Positions 1-5,972 of a DNA stretch of 7,090 nucleotides are shown one piece after another. This DNA is from CAJQND01 sp051010055 (lineage in GTDB: Bacteria > Pseudomonadota > Alphaproteobacteria > Rhizobiales > CAJQND01). The stretch lies in the NCBI GenBank assembly GCA_051010055.1, contig JBPCVY010000123.1, positions 1-7,090 of the forward strand. Reading direction: 5' to 3'. How positions within the stretch are numbered: position 1 is the first letter of the stretch; each line of letters opens with the position of its first letter. Under the pieces are notes generated by a model that was given only the letters and a program-made list of their open reading frames with translations, was not told the origin of the DNA and searched no databases. Made by a program: the position numbers and the translations under genes.

Positions 1-1
1 G

Positions 2-169
2 ATAGAGCCCGTGCATCTGTTCTATTTGATCTGGGCCGCCACCCAGCACTATGCTGACTTTGAAGTGCAGATTGACACACTCTCACCTGGCCCGCGTGAG
101 AAACGGTTTGCCGTTGCCTCCGACACCTTGAAAACGATTTTCTTGAATGGATTGCTGCCGCGTTCATGA
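2..169 (+). CDS. rutR: TetR-family regulator, RutR-like, C-terminal fragment
   Basis: Frame 2 is open from the left edge to a TGA at 167-169 and gives 55 residues, including HLFYLIWAATQHYADF near the start and ending NGLLPRS. This resembles the C-terminal ligand/dimer domain of RutR (YcdC), the TetR-family repressor that binds uracil or thymine and controls pyrimidine catabolism. The DNA-binding helix-turn-helix would lie upstream of the window and cannot be checked. Context supports the call: the convergent operon encodes dihydropyrimidine dehydrogenase, and a RutR-box-like palindrome sits in its promoter. The stop codon overlaps the tail of the convergent transporter gene by 6 bp, leaving no room for a terminator between them. 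It could be another TetR member with the same C-terminal fold. The RutR assignment rests on a short fragment plus context. Confidence 0.72.
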   Translation: MEPVHLFYLIWAATQHYADFEVQIDTLSPGPREKRFAVASDTLKTIFLNGLLPRS

Positions 170-1072
170 GCGCTGCAGGATAATCATCGCCGAAGCAATC
201 ACCAGAACACCGGCAAGCACAGACCATGACGGTACCGGGGCGCCAAGCATAATCTTCTGAACGACGATGAACGCCGGGATGAGATAAGTATAGGCCATCA
301 CCTTGCCGGACGGCAGATAAATGCTGGCATATTGGATGAGGTAGAATGACATCGCCGTTGTAAACAGCGCCAGGTGTGCAATGCCAAGATAAATTGAAAG
401 AGGTACCGCCTGCCAATCTACTGACAGGATTGTCCGCCAGCCGAATGCCCCCAGCAAAATGATGCAGGCAATTAGCGTCCAGAATGTAAGTTCAACCAGG
501 TTTTTGTTCCCGTGAAGTTTTCGCACAGATGGCGAATAAGCTGCATAGGCAACGGCACCGAGAAAGAATATCACCTCTCCCTTGCCGATCGAAAACCTGG
601 CGAGTTTCTCCGCGTCCCCATCAAACATCACCCAGATTGCACCCAAACCTGCGATTGCCATGGCAATCATGCCGTGAAGTGAAATGTGCTGGCGCAAAAA
701 CAGCCACGAGATTAAGGCCGTCATCGGCGGAGCAAGGGTGAAAATGGCGCCGGTTGACAGGGAATCCGTCCAGCGCAGGGCTTCAAACATCAAAACGAAA
801 TAGAGCACCAGGAGCAATGCCAGCCAGCAATAGCGCAATATTTCTGAACCATTCGGTCGCGTGATTTTGCGGCCCGTGAAGATGATGATGGCGAGAAAAA
901 TCAATGCTGCCAGCACAAAGCGCAGGAAGGTGAGCGCAACCGGGTCAAGCTGGGCGGTGATTGCCTCGCCCACTGTGAACGAGGTGCTGATCATAAAGGA
1001 AAAGGCCAGCATGGCGAAATGGGCACGCAAGCTGGCGCGGTATTGTTCGTCTACACCCTCTGATGCCTCCAC
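164..1072 (-). CDS. EamA/DMT-family membrane transporter
   Basis: This 302-residue protein has the ten hydrophobic segments and two tandem EamA repeats of the drug/metabolite transporter superfamily, in the inner membrane. Helices fall roughly at residues 18-38, 44-66, 80-98, 105-126, 132-150, 164-182, 192-210, 223-245, 256-275 and 281-300. Family features seen include the TGAIFTLAPPMTAL segment (about 107-120) in repeat one and the YTYLIPAF segment (about 261-268) in repeat two. The GTG start lies 2 nt after the preA stop with no strong Shine-Dalgarno of its own, so translation by reinitiation from preA is likely. Substrate is unknown: the family moves amino acids, nucleobases and other small metabolites, usually outward. 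Position as last gene of preT-preA suggests a pyrimidine or a breakdown product such as a beta-amino acid, which is inference. The next in-frame ATG (residue 21, inside helix 1) has no ribosome site, so I keep the GTG. Confidence 0.9.
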   Translation of the reverse strand: MEASEGVDEQYRASLRAHFAMLAFSFMISTSFTVGEAITAQLDPVALTFLRFVLAALIFLAIIIFTGRKITRPNGSEILRYCWLALLLVLYFVLMFEALRWTDSLSTGAIFTLAPPMTALISWLFLRQHISLHGMIAMAIAGLGAIWVMFDGDAEKLARFSIGKGEVIFFLGAVAYAAYSPSVRKLHGNKNLVELTFWTLIACIILLGAFGWRTILSVDWQAVPLSIYLGIAHLALFTTAMSFYLIQYASIYLPSGKVMAYTYLIPAFIVVQKIMLGAPVPSWSVLAGVLVIASAMIILQRS

Positions 1073-1074
1073 AG

Positions 1075-2388
1075 TTATTCGGCTGCTTCAGTAACCCGGT
1101 TGGGGTTATTTGGGTGGGTTGTCCAGTTGGCGTAGTTCCGGTCTACCGGCTGGCCGGTGCGCGGATCAACGCCGTCGGTCAACGGCTCCATGGTGATGCA
1201 ATTTTCGACCGGACACACATTCACGCAAAGATTGCAGCCTACGCATTCCTCATCGATCACTTCAAATTTGCGTTGACCGTTGACGGTACTGGTAATTGCC
1301 TGGTGGGAGGTATCCTCACAGACGATGTGGCAGCGCCCGCATTTGATGCACAAATCCTGGTTGATGCGGGCCTTGGTGATGTAGTTCAAGTCGAGATACT
1401 GCCAGTCAGTAACATTCGGCACCGCTTTGCCGGTAAACTGGTCTAGACGCTCATAGCCGACTTCGTCCATCCAGTTTCCAAGGCCGGTGATCATCTCTTC
1501 TACAATCTTGAAACCGTATACCATGGCCGCCGTGCAAACCTGTACATTTCCCGCCCCTAAAGACAGGAATTCAGCAGCATCACGCCAGGTGGTGACACCG
1601 CCAATGCCCGAGATGGGCAAATCTGCAGTTTCAGGATCGCGGGCAATTTCTGCCACCATGTTGAGGGCTATCGGCTTAACCGCAGGCCCACAATAACCAC
1701 CATGAGAGCCCTTGCCGTCAATTGATGGCTCCGGAGACATGGTGCCCAGATCGACGCTGACAATTGAACTCACCGTGTTTATGAGCGAGACCGCATCCGC
1801 CCCGCCTGTATGGGCCGCCCGGGCCGGGTAGCGCACATCGGTGATGTTTGGTGTGAGTTTCACGATGACCGGCATCCGGGTATGCGTTTTGCACCAGCGG
1901 GCTACCATTTCAATATATTCGGGCACCTGGCCAACCGCTGAGCCCATGCCCCGTTCCGACATGCCGTGGGGGCAGCCGAAATTCAACTCAACACCATCTG
2001 CTTCGGTTTCTTCGACTTTCTTTAGAATGGCCTCCCAGCACGGTTCCTCACAGGGCACCATGAGGGAGACCACGAGGGCGCGATCGGGCCAGTTTTTCTT
2101 GACCTGCTTGATCTCCTGCAGGTTTATGTCCAATGGCCGGTCGGTAATAAGCTCAATATTGTTAAGCCCAATAAGCCGCCTGTCACCGGAATGGATGGCC
2201 CCGTAACGCGGACCATTTACGTTGACGATGGGCGGGCCGTCCTCGCCAAGAGTTTTCCAGACAACCCCTCCCCAGCCGGCTTCGAAAGCACGCTCTACAT
2301 TGTAGGCTTTGTCGGTCGGCGGTGCAGAGGCCAGCCAGAAAGGATTGGGTGATTTAATACCGATGAAGTCGTTTCTCAGGTCAGCCAT
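1075..2388 (-). CDS. preA: Dihydropyrimidine dehydrogenase subunit PreA (PydA)
   Basis: This is the catalytic subunit of dihydropyrimidine dehydrogenase. It reduces uracil and thymine to 5,6-dihydrouracil and 5,6-dihydrothymine with electrons passed from PreT. The 437 residues match the family length. Residues 1 to about 315 form the FMN-binding, dihydroorotate-dehydrogenase-like barrel. N136 and C139 in NFGCPHG correspond to the substrate Asn and general-acid Cys of mammalian enzyme (N668, C671, from memory), and N204-T205 to the second substrate-binding pair. The C-terminal ferredoxin domain carries two complete 4Fe-4S motifs: C347, C350, C353, C357 and C382, C385, C388, C392. A tail of about 40 residues (RNYANWTTHPNNPN) follows, as I recall for proteobacterial PreA. 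The ATG has a good ribosome site (GGGAGAGG, 8-nt spacing) and begins 16 nt after preT. The preT-then-preA order mirrors the domain order of the fused eukaryotic enzyme. No key residue is missing. Confidence 0.96.
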   Translation of the reverse strand: MADLRNDFIGIKSPNPFWLASAPPTDKAYNVERAFEAGWGGVVWKTLGEDGPPIVNVNGPRYGAIHSGDRRLIGLNNIELITDRPLDINLQEIKQVKKNWPDRALVVSLMVPCEEPCWEAILKKVEETEADGVELNFGCPHGMSERGMGSAVGQVPEYIEMVARWCKTHTRMPVIVKLTPNITDVRYPARAAHTGGADAVSLINTVSSIVSVDLGTMSPEPSIDGKGSHGGYCGPAVKPIALNMVAEIARDPETADLPISGIGGVTTWRDAAEFLSLGAGNVQVCTAAMVYGFKIVEEMITGLGNWMDEVGYERLDQFTGKAVPNVTDWQYLDLNYITKARINQDLCIKCGRCHIVCEDTSHQAITSTVNGQRKFEVIDEECVGCNLCVNVCPVENCITMEPLTDGVDPRTGQPVDRNYANWTTHPNNPNRVTEAAE

Positions 2389-2404
2389 CAGATTTACCTC
2401 TCCC

Positions 2405-3757
2405 TTAGCCGGTTAGCGCCCGGTTGATCGATTCAGCGGCCACTTTGCCATCTTCTACCGCGCTTACGGTCAAATCATCGCCGCCGGCCACACAGTCGCC
2501 ACCTGCCCAGACACCTGCAAGGCTCGTGCGGCCTTCATCATCAACCTTGATGCGGCGCCCATCCAGTTCAACGCCTCCAGCGCCGTTCACAGGTTCGCCC
2601 GCCAACTTTTGGCCGATTGCTCTAAGAACCGTATCCGCATCCAGCACAAAGGTTTCGCCAGTGCCGGCCAGCTTGCCGTTCTTGGATTGAGTGTATTCCA
2701 ACTCAATACCGCAAAGCGCACCATTATCATCGCTGACAATGGCGACCGGCTGGACATTGTGCTTGATCTTTACGCCCTTTGTTTGCGCCAGATCCTGCTC
2801 AAATAAGCTGGCATTCATGCGATCTTTGCCCCGGCGATAGGCGATTGTCACGTCTTCCGCTCCAAGCAGTTTTGCCTGTACGCCTGCATCAATTGCGGTC
2901 ATACCGCCGCCGATCACCACAACCTTGCGACCAACCGGCAGTTTGGAGAGATCATCTGCCTGTCGCACATCGGCGATAAATTCCACTGCATCTTCAACAT
3001 CTTGCGCCTCTTCCCCATCAATGCCTAGGCCGTTGGCACCAGCAAGGCCAACGCTGAGGAAAACAGCGTCATATTCGTTTTTGAGGCCCTCCAGCGTAAT
3101 CGCCTCTCCAAGCGCCTTGCCATACTGAATATCGATCCCGCCGATGGACAGAATGAATTCAACCTCGCGCCGGGCGAAGTTATCAATTGTCTTGTATGCG
3201 GCAATGCCGAATTCGTTCAGCCCACCGGGTTTTTCGCGCGCCTCAAAAATTGTAGCTGTGTGCCCGTGCAATGAAAGCCGGTGGGCGCACGCAAGGCCAG
3301 CGGGCCCTGCTCCAACGACTGCAACCTTTCTCCCGGTATCGGCGCCGCGTGTGAAAGGCTGAACGCCCCGTTCCATGGCGTGATCGGTCGCAAAACGTTG
3401 CAGTTGCCCGATCAGCACCGGTTTTTCTTCGCATTCATTGCGCACGCACGCCTCTTCACAAAGGGTCTCTGTCGGGCATACACGCGCGCACATGCCACCC
3501 ATAATGTTTTGGTCAAAAATGGTTTTCGCCGCACCCTGCGGATTCGACGTCAGAATTTGGCGGATAAACATCGGTATATCGATGCTCGTCGGGCACGCGG
3601 TAACACATGGCGCATCATGGCAGAAGTAGCACCTGTCTGCCTCAACCAGCGCCTCATGCTCACTCAGCAAGGGATGGAGGTCAGAAAAATTTTCCGCATA
3701 TTCAGAAGCTGACAATCGTCCTGCGGCAATGTCCGGCCGCCGGGTTCCATTTCCCAT
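2405..3757 (-). CDS. preT: Dihydropyrimidine dehydrogenase subunit PreT
   Basis: This is the electron-input subunit. It oxidises NAD(P)H through FAD and hands electrons via Fe-S clusters to PreA. Numbering here counts from the longer ATG at 3775. The N-terminal cluster domain has C49, C52, C57, C61 and C96, C100, C106, C110, plus Q126, which aligns at a constant offset of 30 with the unusual Gln ligand (Q156) of pig dihydropyrimidine dehydrogenase, from memory. FAD motif GAGPAG is at 155-160, the nucleotide motif GGGMTA at 289-294 with R314-R315 after it (as in NADPH-using relatives), and the second FAD motif AGGD at 424-427. Glutamate synthase small subunits share this fold, but the adjacent preA decides the identity. 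I place the start at 3757 (450 residues) because GGAAGGAA lies 6 nt before that ATG, while the ATG at 3775 has only a weak site. First gene of preT-preA-transporter, behind a RutR-like operator. Confidence 0.95.
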   Translation of the reverse strand: MGNGTRRPDIAAGRLSASEYAENFSDLHPLLSEHEALVEADRCYFCHDAPCVTACPTSIDIPMFIRQILTSNPQGAAKTIFDQNIMGGMCARVCPTETLCEEACVRNECEEKPVLIGQLQRFATDHAMERGVQPFTRGADTGRKVAVVGAGPAGLACAHRLSLHGHTATIFEAREKPGGLNEFGIAAYKTIDNFARREVEFILSIGGIDIQYGKALGEAITLEGLKNEYDAVFLSVGLAGANGLGIDGEEAQDVEDAVEFIADVRQADDLSKLPVGRKVVVIGGGMTAIDAGVQAKLLGAEDVTIAYRRGKDRMNASLFEQDLAQTKGVKIKHNVQPVAIVSDDNGALCGIELEYTQSKNGKLAGTGETFVLDADTVLRAIGQKLAGEPVNGAGGVELDGRRIKVDDEGRTSLAGVWAGGDCVAGGDDLTVSAVEDGKVAAESINRALTG

Positions 3758-3763
3758 TCCAGG

Positions 3764-3771
3764 TTCCTTCC
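3764..3771 (-). promoter_or_regulatory. Ribosome binding site deciding the preT start
   Basis: GGAAGGAA on the minus strand, 6 nt before the ATG at 3757. It lies within the first codons of the longer ORF that starts at 3775, whose own upstream sequence has only a weak match. This favours the 450-residue product. Confidence 0.6.
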
Positions 3772-3795
3772 GCATTCGCCAATGGCAAGTATTTT

Positions 3796-3813
3796 TTTGA
3801 TCATTTGATCAAA
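3796..3813. promoter_or_regulatory. Putative RutR operator
   Basis: An 18-bp palindrome with 8-bp arms, TTTGATCA-TT-TGATCAAA, and an asymmetric 2-bp centre. Its 16-bp core TTGATCA-NN-TGATCAA has the same arm length, spacing and outer bases as the E. coli RutR box TTGACCA-NN-TGGTCAA (recalled from the literature) and differs by one symmetric base in each arm. It overlaps the predicted -10 of the preT promoter, so bound repressor would block RNA polymerase. It also reads as a tandem TTTGATCA repeat, because TGATCA is itself palindromic. I saw no second copy in the window. Confidence 0.68.
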
Positions 3814-3831
3814 TTTTTGAAATTCTGTCAA
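3803..3831 (-). promoter_or_regulatory. Predicted promoter of preT-preA-transporter operon
   Basis: On the minus strand, a perfect -35 hexamer TTGACA (3831-3826) is followed after 17 bp by TCAAAT (3808-3803), which matches four of six -10 bases and has a TG one base upstream, as in extended -10 promoters. The -10 lies inside the palindrome at 3796-3813. The leader to the preferred preT start would be about 40 nt. The weak -10 and its overlap with an operator fit a regulated promoter. The start site is not proven. Confidence 0.55.
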
Positions 3832-3899
3832 CGCATGCACAAAATTCCAGCCTGCACTCAATCGTGCAACCGCAAAAGATTCTCAAGAAAAACAGAGGG

Positions 3900-4532
3900 T
3901 TATTTTGTCCCAAACATCCTGTCGCCCGCATCACCCAGGCCCGGAACGATATAGCCGTGATCGTTCAAATGACTGTCCACAGCGGCGGTGAAAATCTTCA
4001 CATCAGGGTGCGCCTTGGTGAGTGCATCAATCCCCTCCGGGGCAGATAAAAGGCACATGAAACGGATTTCCTTTGCCCCGGATTCCTTGATCCGGGTAAT
4101 GGCCGCAGAAACGGAATTTCCCGTCGCCAGCATCGGGTCAACCGCAACCACGAGACGTTCGTCAATATGATCAGGAAGTTTCAAATAATACTCAACCGCT
4201 TGCAGGGTTTTTGGATCACGGTATAGCCCCACATGACCAACGCGTGCGCCCGGTACAAGATCGAGCATGCCTTCCAGTAACCCATTGCCAGCGCGCAAAA
4301 TCGAGACAAGTGCCAGTTTTCTTCCTTCAAGAATTGGTGCATCCATTTTTTCCAATGGTGTTTCGATGCTTTGGGTTGTCATAGGCAAGTCGCGCAGCAC
4401 CTCGTAACCCAGAAGCAACGATATCTCGCGAAGAAGCTGGCGGAAGACAGCCGAAGGCGTTCCCTTTTCCCGCATCAACGTAAGCTTGTGAAGGATCAAT
4501 GGATGGTCGACAACCGTAAGGTTCTTGTGCAT
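3900..4532 (-). CDS. upp: Uracil phosphoribosyltransferase
   Basis: This cytosolic salvage enzyme converts uracil and PRPP to UMP and diphosphate. Counting from the ATG at 4532 it has 210 residues, close to the usual 208-210. Visible motifs are SILRAG (about 77-82), the PRPP-binding loop VDPMLATGNS (131-140) and the C-terminal uracil-binding segment YIVPGLGDAGDR (194-205). The ORF extends to a GTG at 4544, but AAGAGGTGA at 4541-4549 overlaps that codon and is well placed, 8 nt before the ATG, so the ATG is preferred. It lies 142 nt upstream of preT on the same strand with no clear terminator between, so read-through into the catabolic operon is possible. Its own promoter should lie in 4550-4678. 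The only hint there is CATAAT (4586-4581, minus strand), with no good -35 at normal spacing. Confidence 0.96.
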   Translation of the reverse strand: MHKNLTVVDHPLILHKLTLMREKGTPSAVFRQLLREISLLLGYEVLRDLPMTTQSIETPLEKMDAPILEGRKLALVSILRAGNGLLEGMLDLVPGARVGHVGLYRDPKTLQAVEYYLKLPDHIDERLVVAVDPMLATGNSVSAAITRIKESGAKEIRFMCLLSAPEGIDALTKAHPDVKIFTAAVDSHLNDHGYIVPGLGDAGDRMFGTK

Positions 4533-4540
4533 GGCGGGGC

Positions 4541-4549
4541 TCACCTCTT
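4541..4549 (-). promoter_or_regulatory. Ribosome binding site deciding the upp start
   Basis: AAGAGGTGA on the minus strand closely matches the Shine-Dalgarno consensus and sits 8 nt before the ATG at 4532. It covers the upstream GTG at 4544, which therefore cannot be the main start. Confidence 0.65.
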
Positions 4550-4678
4550 TACAAGCATCGGTCTCAATCTCTTTGCAGGGATTATGAGTAAAGCCTATTT
4601 ACCCCGCCATCAAGGAGGGCATTGGGTTGTCGGCATCTCTTCCACAGCCAGAAGTTACCGGCCCCCCAGAACCCACGT

Positions 4679-5221
4679 TTAAGCGTCACTCAGTTCTTTT
4701 TCATGCATCCATGCAGCGTGCTGGGGCGCGCGCTTGGTTTTCGACCACTCCTCCAGCATGTCCCATTTCACCGCGTCTAGCTTTGGAAGCATCGCCTCTT
4801 CGTTAGGATCTGGCGTTGCAAGCTCTACCCGGTGCCCGTTGGGATCGAAGAAGTAGATGGAATGGAAGATCGAATGATCCGTCACCCCAAGGACGTCGAT
4901 GCCGTTCTTTTCAAGGTGCTCTTTATATTCAAGCAATGTTTCACGGTCCTTGACCTTGAAGGCAATGTGCTGAACCCATTCGGGCGTGTTCTCGTCGCGG
5001 CCCATTTCTGGCTTGGTGGGCAGTTCGAAGAACGCCAGGATGTTGCCGTTGCCTGCGTCTAGAAACACGTGCATGTAAGGATCTGGCTCGTGGGTGGACG
5101 GCACATGGTCCTCTGCGATCGCCAGGACAAAATCCATGTTCAGATTGTCCACATACCAGTTCACGGTCTCCTTGGCGTCTTTGCATCTGTAGGCGACGTG
5201 ATGAATCTGTTCGACTTTCAT
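4679..5221 (-). CDS. VOC-superfamily (glyoxalase/extradiol dioxygenase fold) protein
   Basis: This 180-residue cytosolic protein has the two paired beta-alpha-beta-beta-beta modules of the vicinal oxygen chelate fold. Candidate metal ligands occupy the standard four places: H8 (IHHVAY), E66 (AFFELP), H85 (QHIAFKV) and E133 (GHRVELA). The segment FFDPNGHRVELA (124-135) is a typical end of a VOC domain. After it comes a tail of about 45 residues rich in charge and Trp, outside the core fold. The family includes glyoxalases, epimerases, fosfomycin-type enzymes and ring-cleavage dioxygenases, and the exact reaction cannot be read here. The start at 5221 is strongly favoured by a near-perfect ribosome site. 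The longer ORF from 5305 adds 28 residues with no family resemblance. It is separated from upp by a 146-nt gap and from the upstream gene by 94 nt, so it may be its own transcript. A link to pyrimidine metabolism is unproven. Confidence 0.88.
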   Translation of the reverse strand: MKVEQIHHVAYRCKDAKETVNWYVDNLNMDFVLAIAEDHVPSTHEPDPYMHVFLDAGNGNILAFFELPTKPEMGRDENTPEWVQHIAFKVKDRETLLEYKEHLEKNGIDVLGVTDHSIFHSIYFFDPNGHRVELATPDPNEEAMLPKLDAVKWDMLEEWSKTKRAPQHAAWMHEKELSDA

Positions 5222-5227
5222 TTCTCG

Positions 5228-5236
5228 CACCTCCTT
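5228..5236 (-). promoter_or_regulatory. Strong ribosome binding site of the VOC gene
   Basis: AAGGAGGTG on the minus strand, 6 nt before the ATG at 5221, is nearly a full complement of the 16S rRNA tail. It fixes the start and predicts high translation. Confidence 0.8.
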
Positions 5237-5243
5237 TTTCATC

Positions 5244-5249
5244 ACTATA
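5244..5249 (-). promoter_or_regulatory. Possible -10 element for the VOC gene
   Basis: TATAGT on the minus strand matches five of six -10 bases and lies 22 nt before the VOC start codon. No -35 of quality is found 16-18 bp upstream, so this is only a candidate in the 94-nt gap at 5222-5315. Confidence 0.25.
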
Positions 5250-5315
5250 GCGCACCTTCGCCACCTTGCGAGAGAATCTGACGCTGGAACGCAATTCCGA
5301 ACCAAAGTTCAGCTC

Positions 5316-5972
5316 TTAATCGTTATCACTTAGACCCGCCCCTGCGCCTTTGGCGCGCGACTGTGCGGTGGCGGGAACATAAGTTTTAAATGCTTGCTTG
5401 CTGAGCGCTGCGAACGCTTCATCGCTGCAACACCCACGCCTTTTCGTTTGCAGTGGATTTGCAACGTGCTCATCGCCGATTTCCATGCGCATTCGGGAAG
5501 CCTCGCGCGCCAACAATGCCTGTAGGGCACCTTCAACGGTGGCAGGACCGGCATCGCAAACAACCCTCACACCGGGCCATTCCACGATAAAGGTTTTTCC
5601 CTGCCGGCCGGCAGAAAGCCCTGCAAATGCGACAAGAATAAGCGGGAAAGAAACATTGTTTAGCCCAATCACCCTACCCTTTTCCAAAATGCCGGAAACA
5701 TCACTCAATGCAGCTCCGGTAAACACCGGGCACAAGGTTGAATTTTTTGCAGACCACCGATTTTCGTTCACGCAAGGTGCGCGCTTTTTGTGCGTTTGGG
5801 GTTCAAAACCCTCCAGAAACAGGGAGAAAGCCTCCAATCCGGGCAGGCCGTGCGCGGCAAGCCAGCCAGCTGCTCTGCCCGCTTCTTCCGCCAACCCCCA
5901 ATCCATGCCACTGCCCCGGCATGCTTTGAGAACCAGGCCCTCGACTTCCCCGATGGATAGATCAACTGTCAT
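5316..5972 (-). CDS. DUF3726-like protein of unknown function
   Basis: From the ATG at 5972 the protein has 218 residues. The N-terminus (LSIGEVEGLVLKACRGSG, then WGLAEEAGRAAGWLAAHGL) looks like a helical segment that I associate, from memory, with the DUF3726 family. The centre has LCPVFTGAALSD, and the C-terminus has TYVPATAQSRAKGAGAGLSD, ending DND, also typical of that family as I recall it. No signal peptide, membrane helix or known catalytic motif is visible. The ribosome site GGAGG is at 5977-5981, 4 nt before the ATG. The longer ORF from 6041 adds 23 residues that are read out of frame over the upstream gene. The start codon lies inside the upstream gene, with an 11-bp overlap, so the two are probably translationally coupled and may act together. 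The biochemical role is unknown. The family name is recalled, not searched. Confidence 0.75.
   Translation of the reverse strand: MTVDLSIGEVEGLVLKACRGSGMDWGLAEEAGRAAGWLAAHGLPGLEAFSLFLEGFEPQTHKKRAPCVNENRWSAKNSTLCPVFTGAALSDVSGILEKGRVIGLNNVSFPLILVAFAGLSAGRQGKTFIVEWPGVRVVCDAGPATVEGALQALLAREASRMRMEIGDEHVANPLQTKRRGCCSDEAFAALSKQAFKTYVPATAQSRAKGAGAGLSDND

Noticed and set aside
112..117. Extra cysteine pair in PreA (residues 113 and 117; the coordinates given are residue numbers) as a possible additional metal site
   Set aside because: Two Cys within the barrel without further ligands; similar residues occur, as I recall, in ordinary proteobacterial PreA.
1063..1446. 127-codon plus-strand ORF opposite preA
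   Set aside because: It is antisense to the Fe-S domain of a clear preA; no ribosome site or family resemblance was seen.
3664..3861. 65-codon minus-strand ORF over the preT start and promoter
   Set aside because: It spans the promoter and the preT N-terminus in another frame and has no recognisable content.
3858..3873. Small hairpin TGCAC-GATTGA-GTGCA downstream of upp
   Set aside because: The stem is only 5 bp and no T-run follows directly on the minus strand, so it is not a convincing terminator.
5222..5305. N-terminal extension of the VOC protein
   Set aside because: The 28 extra residues contain the ribosome site of the ATG at 5221 and look non-coding.
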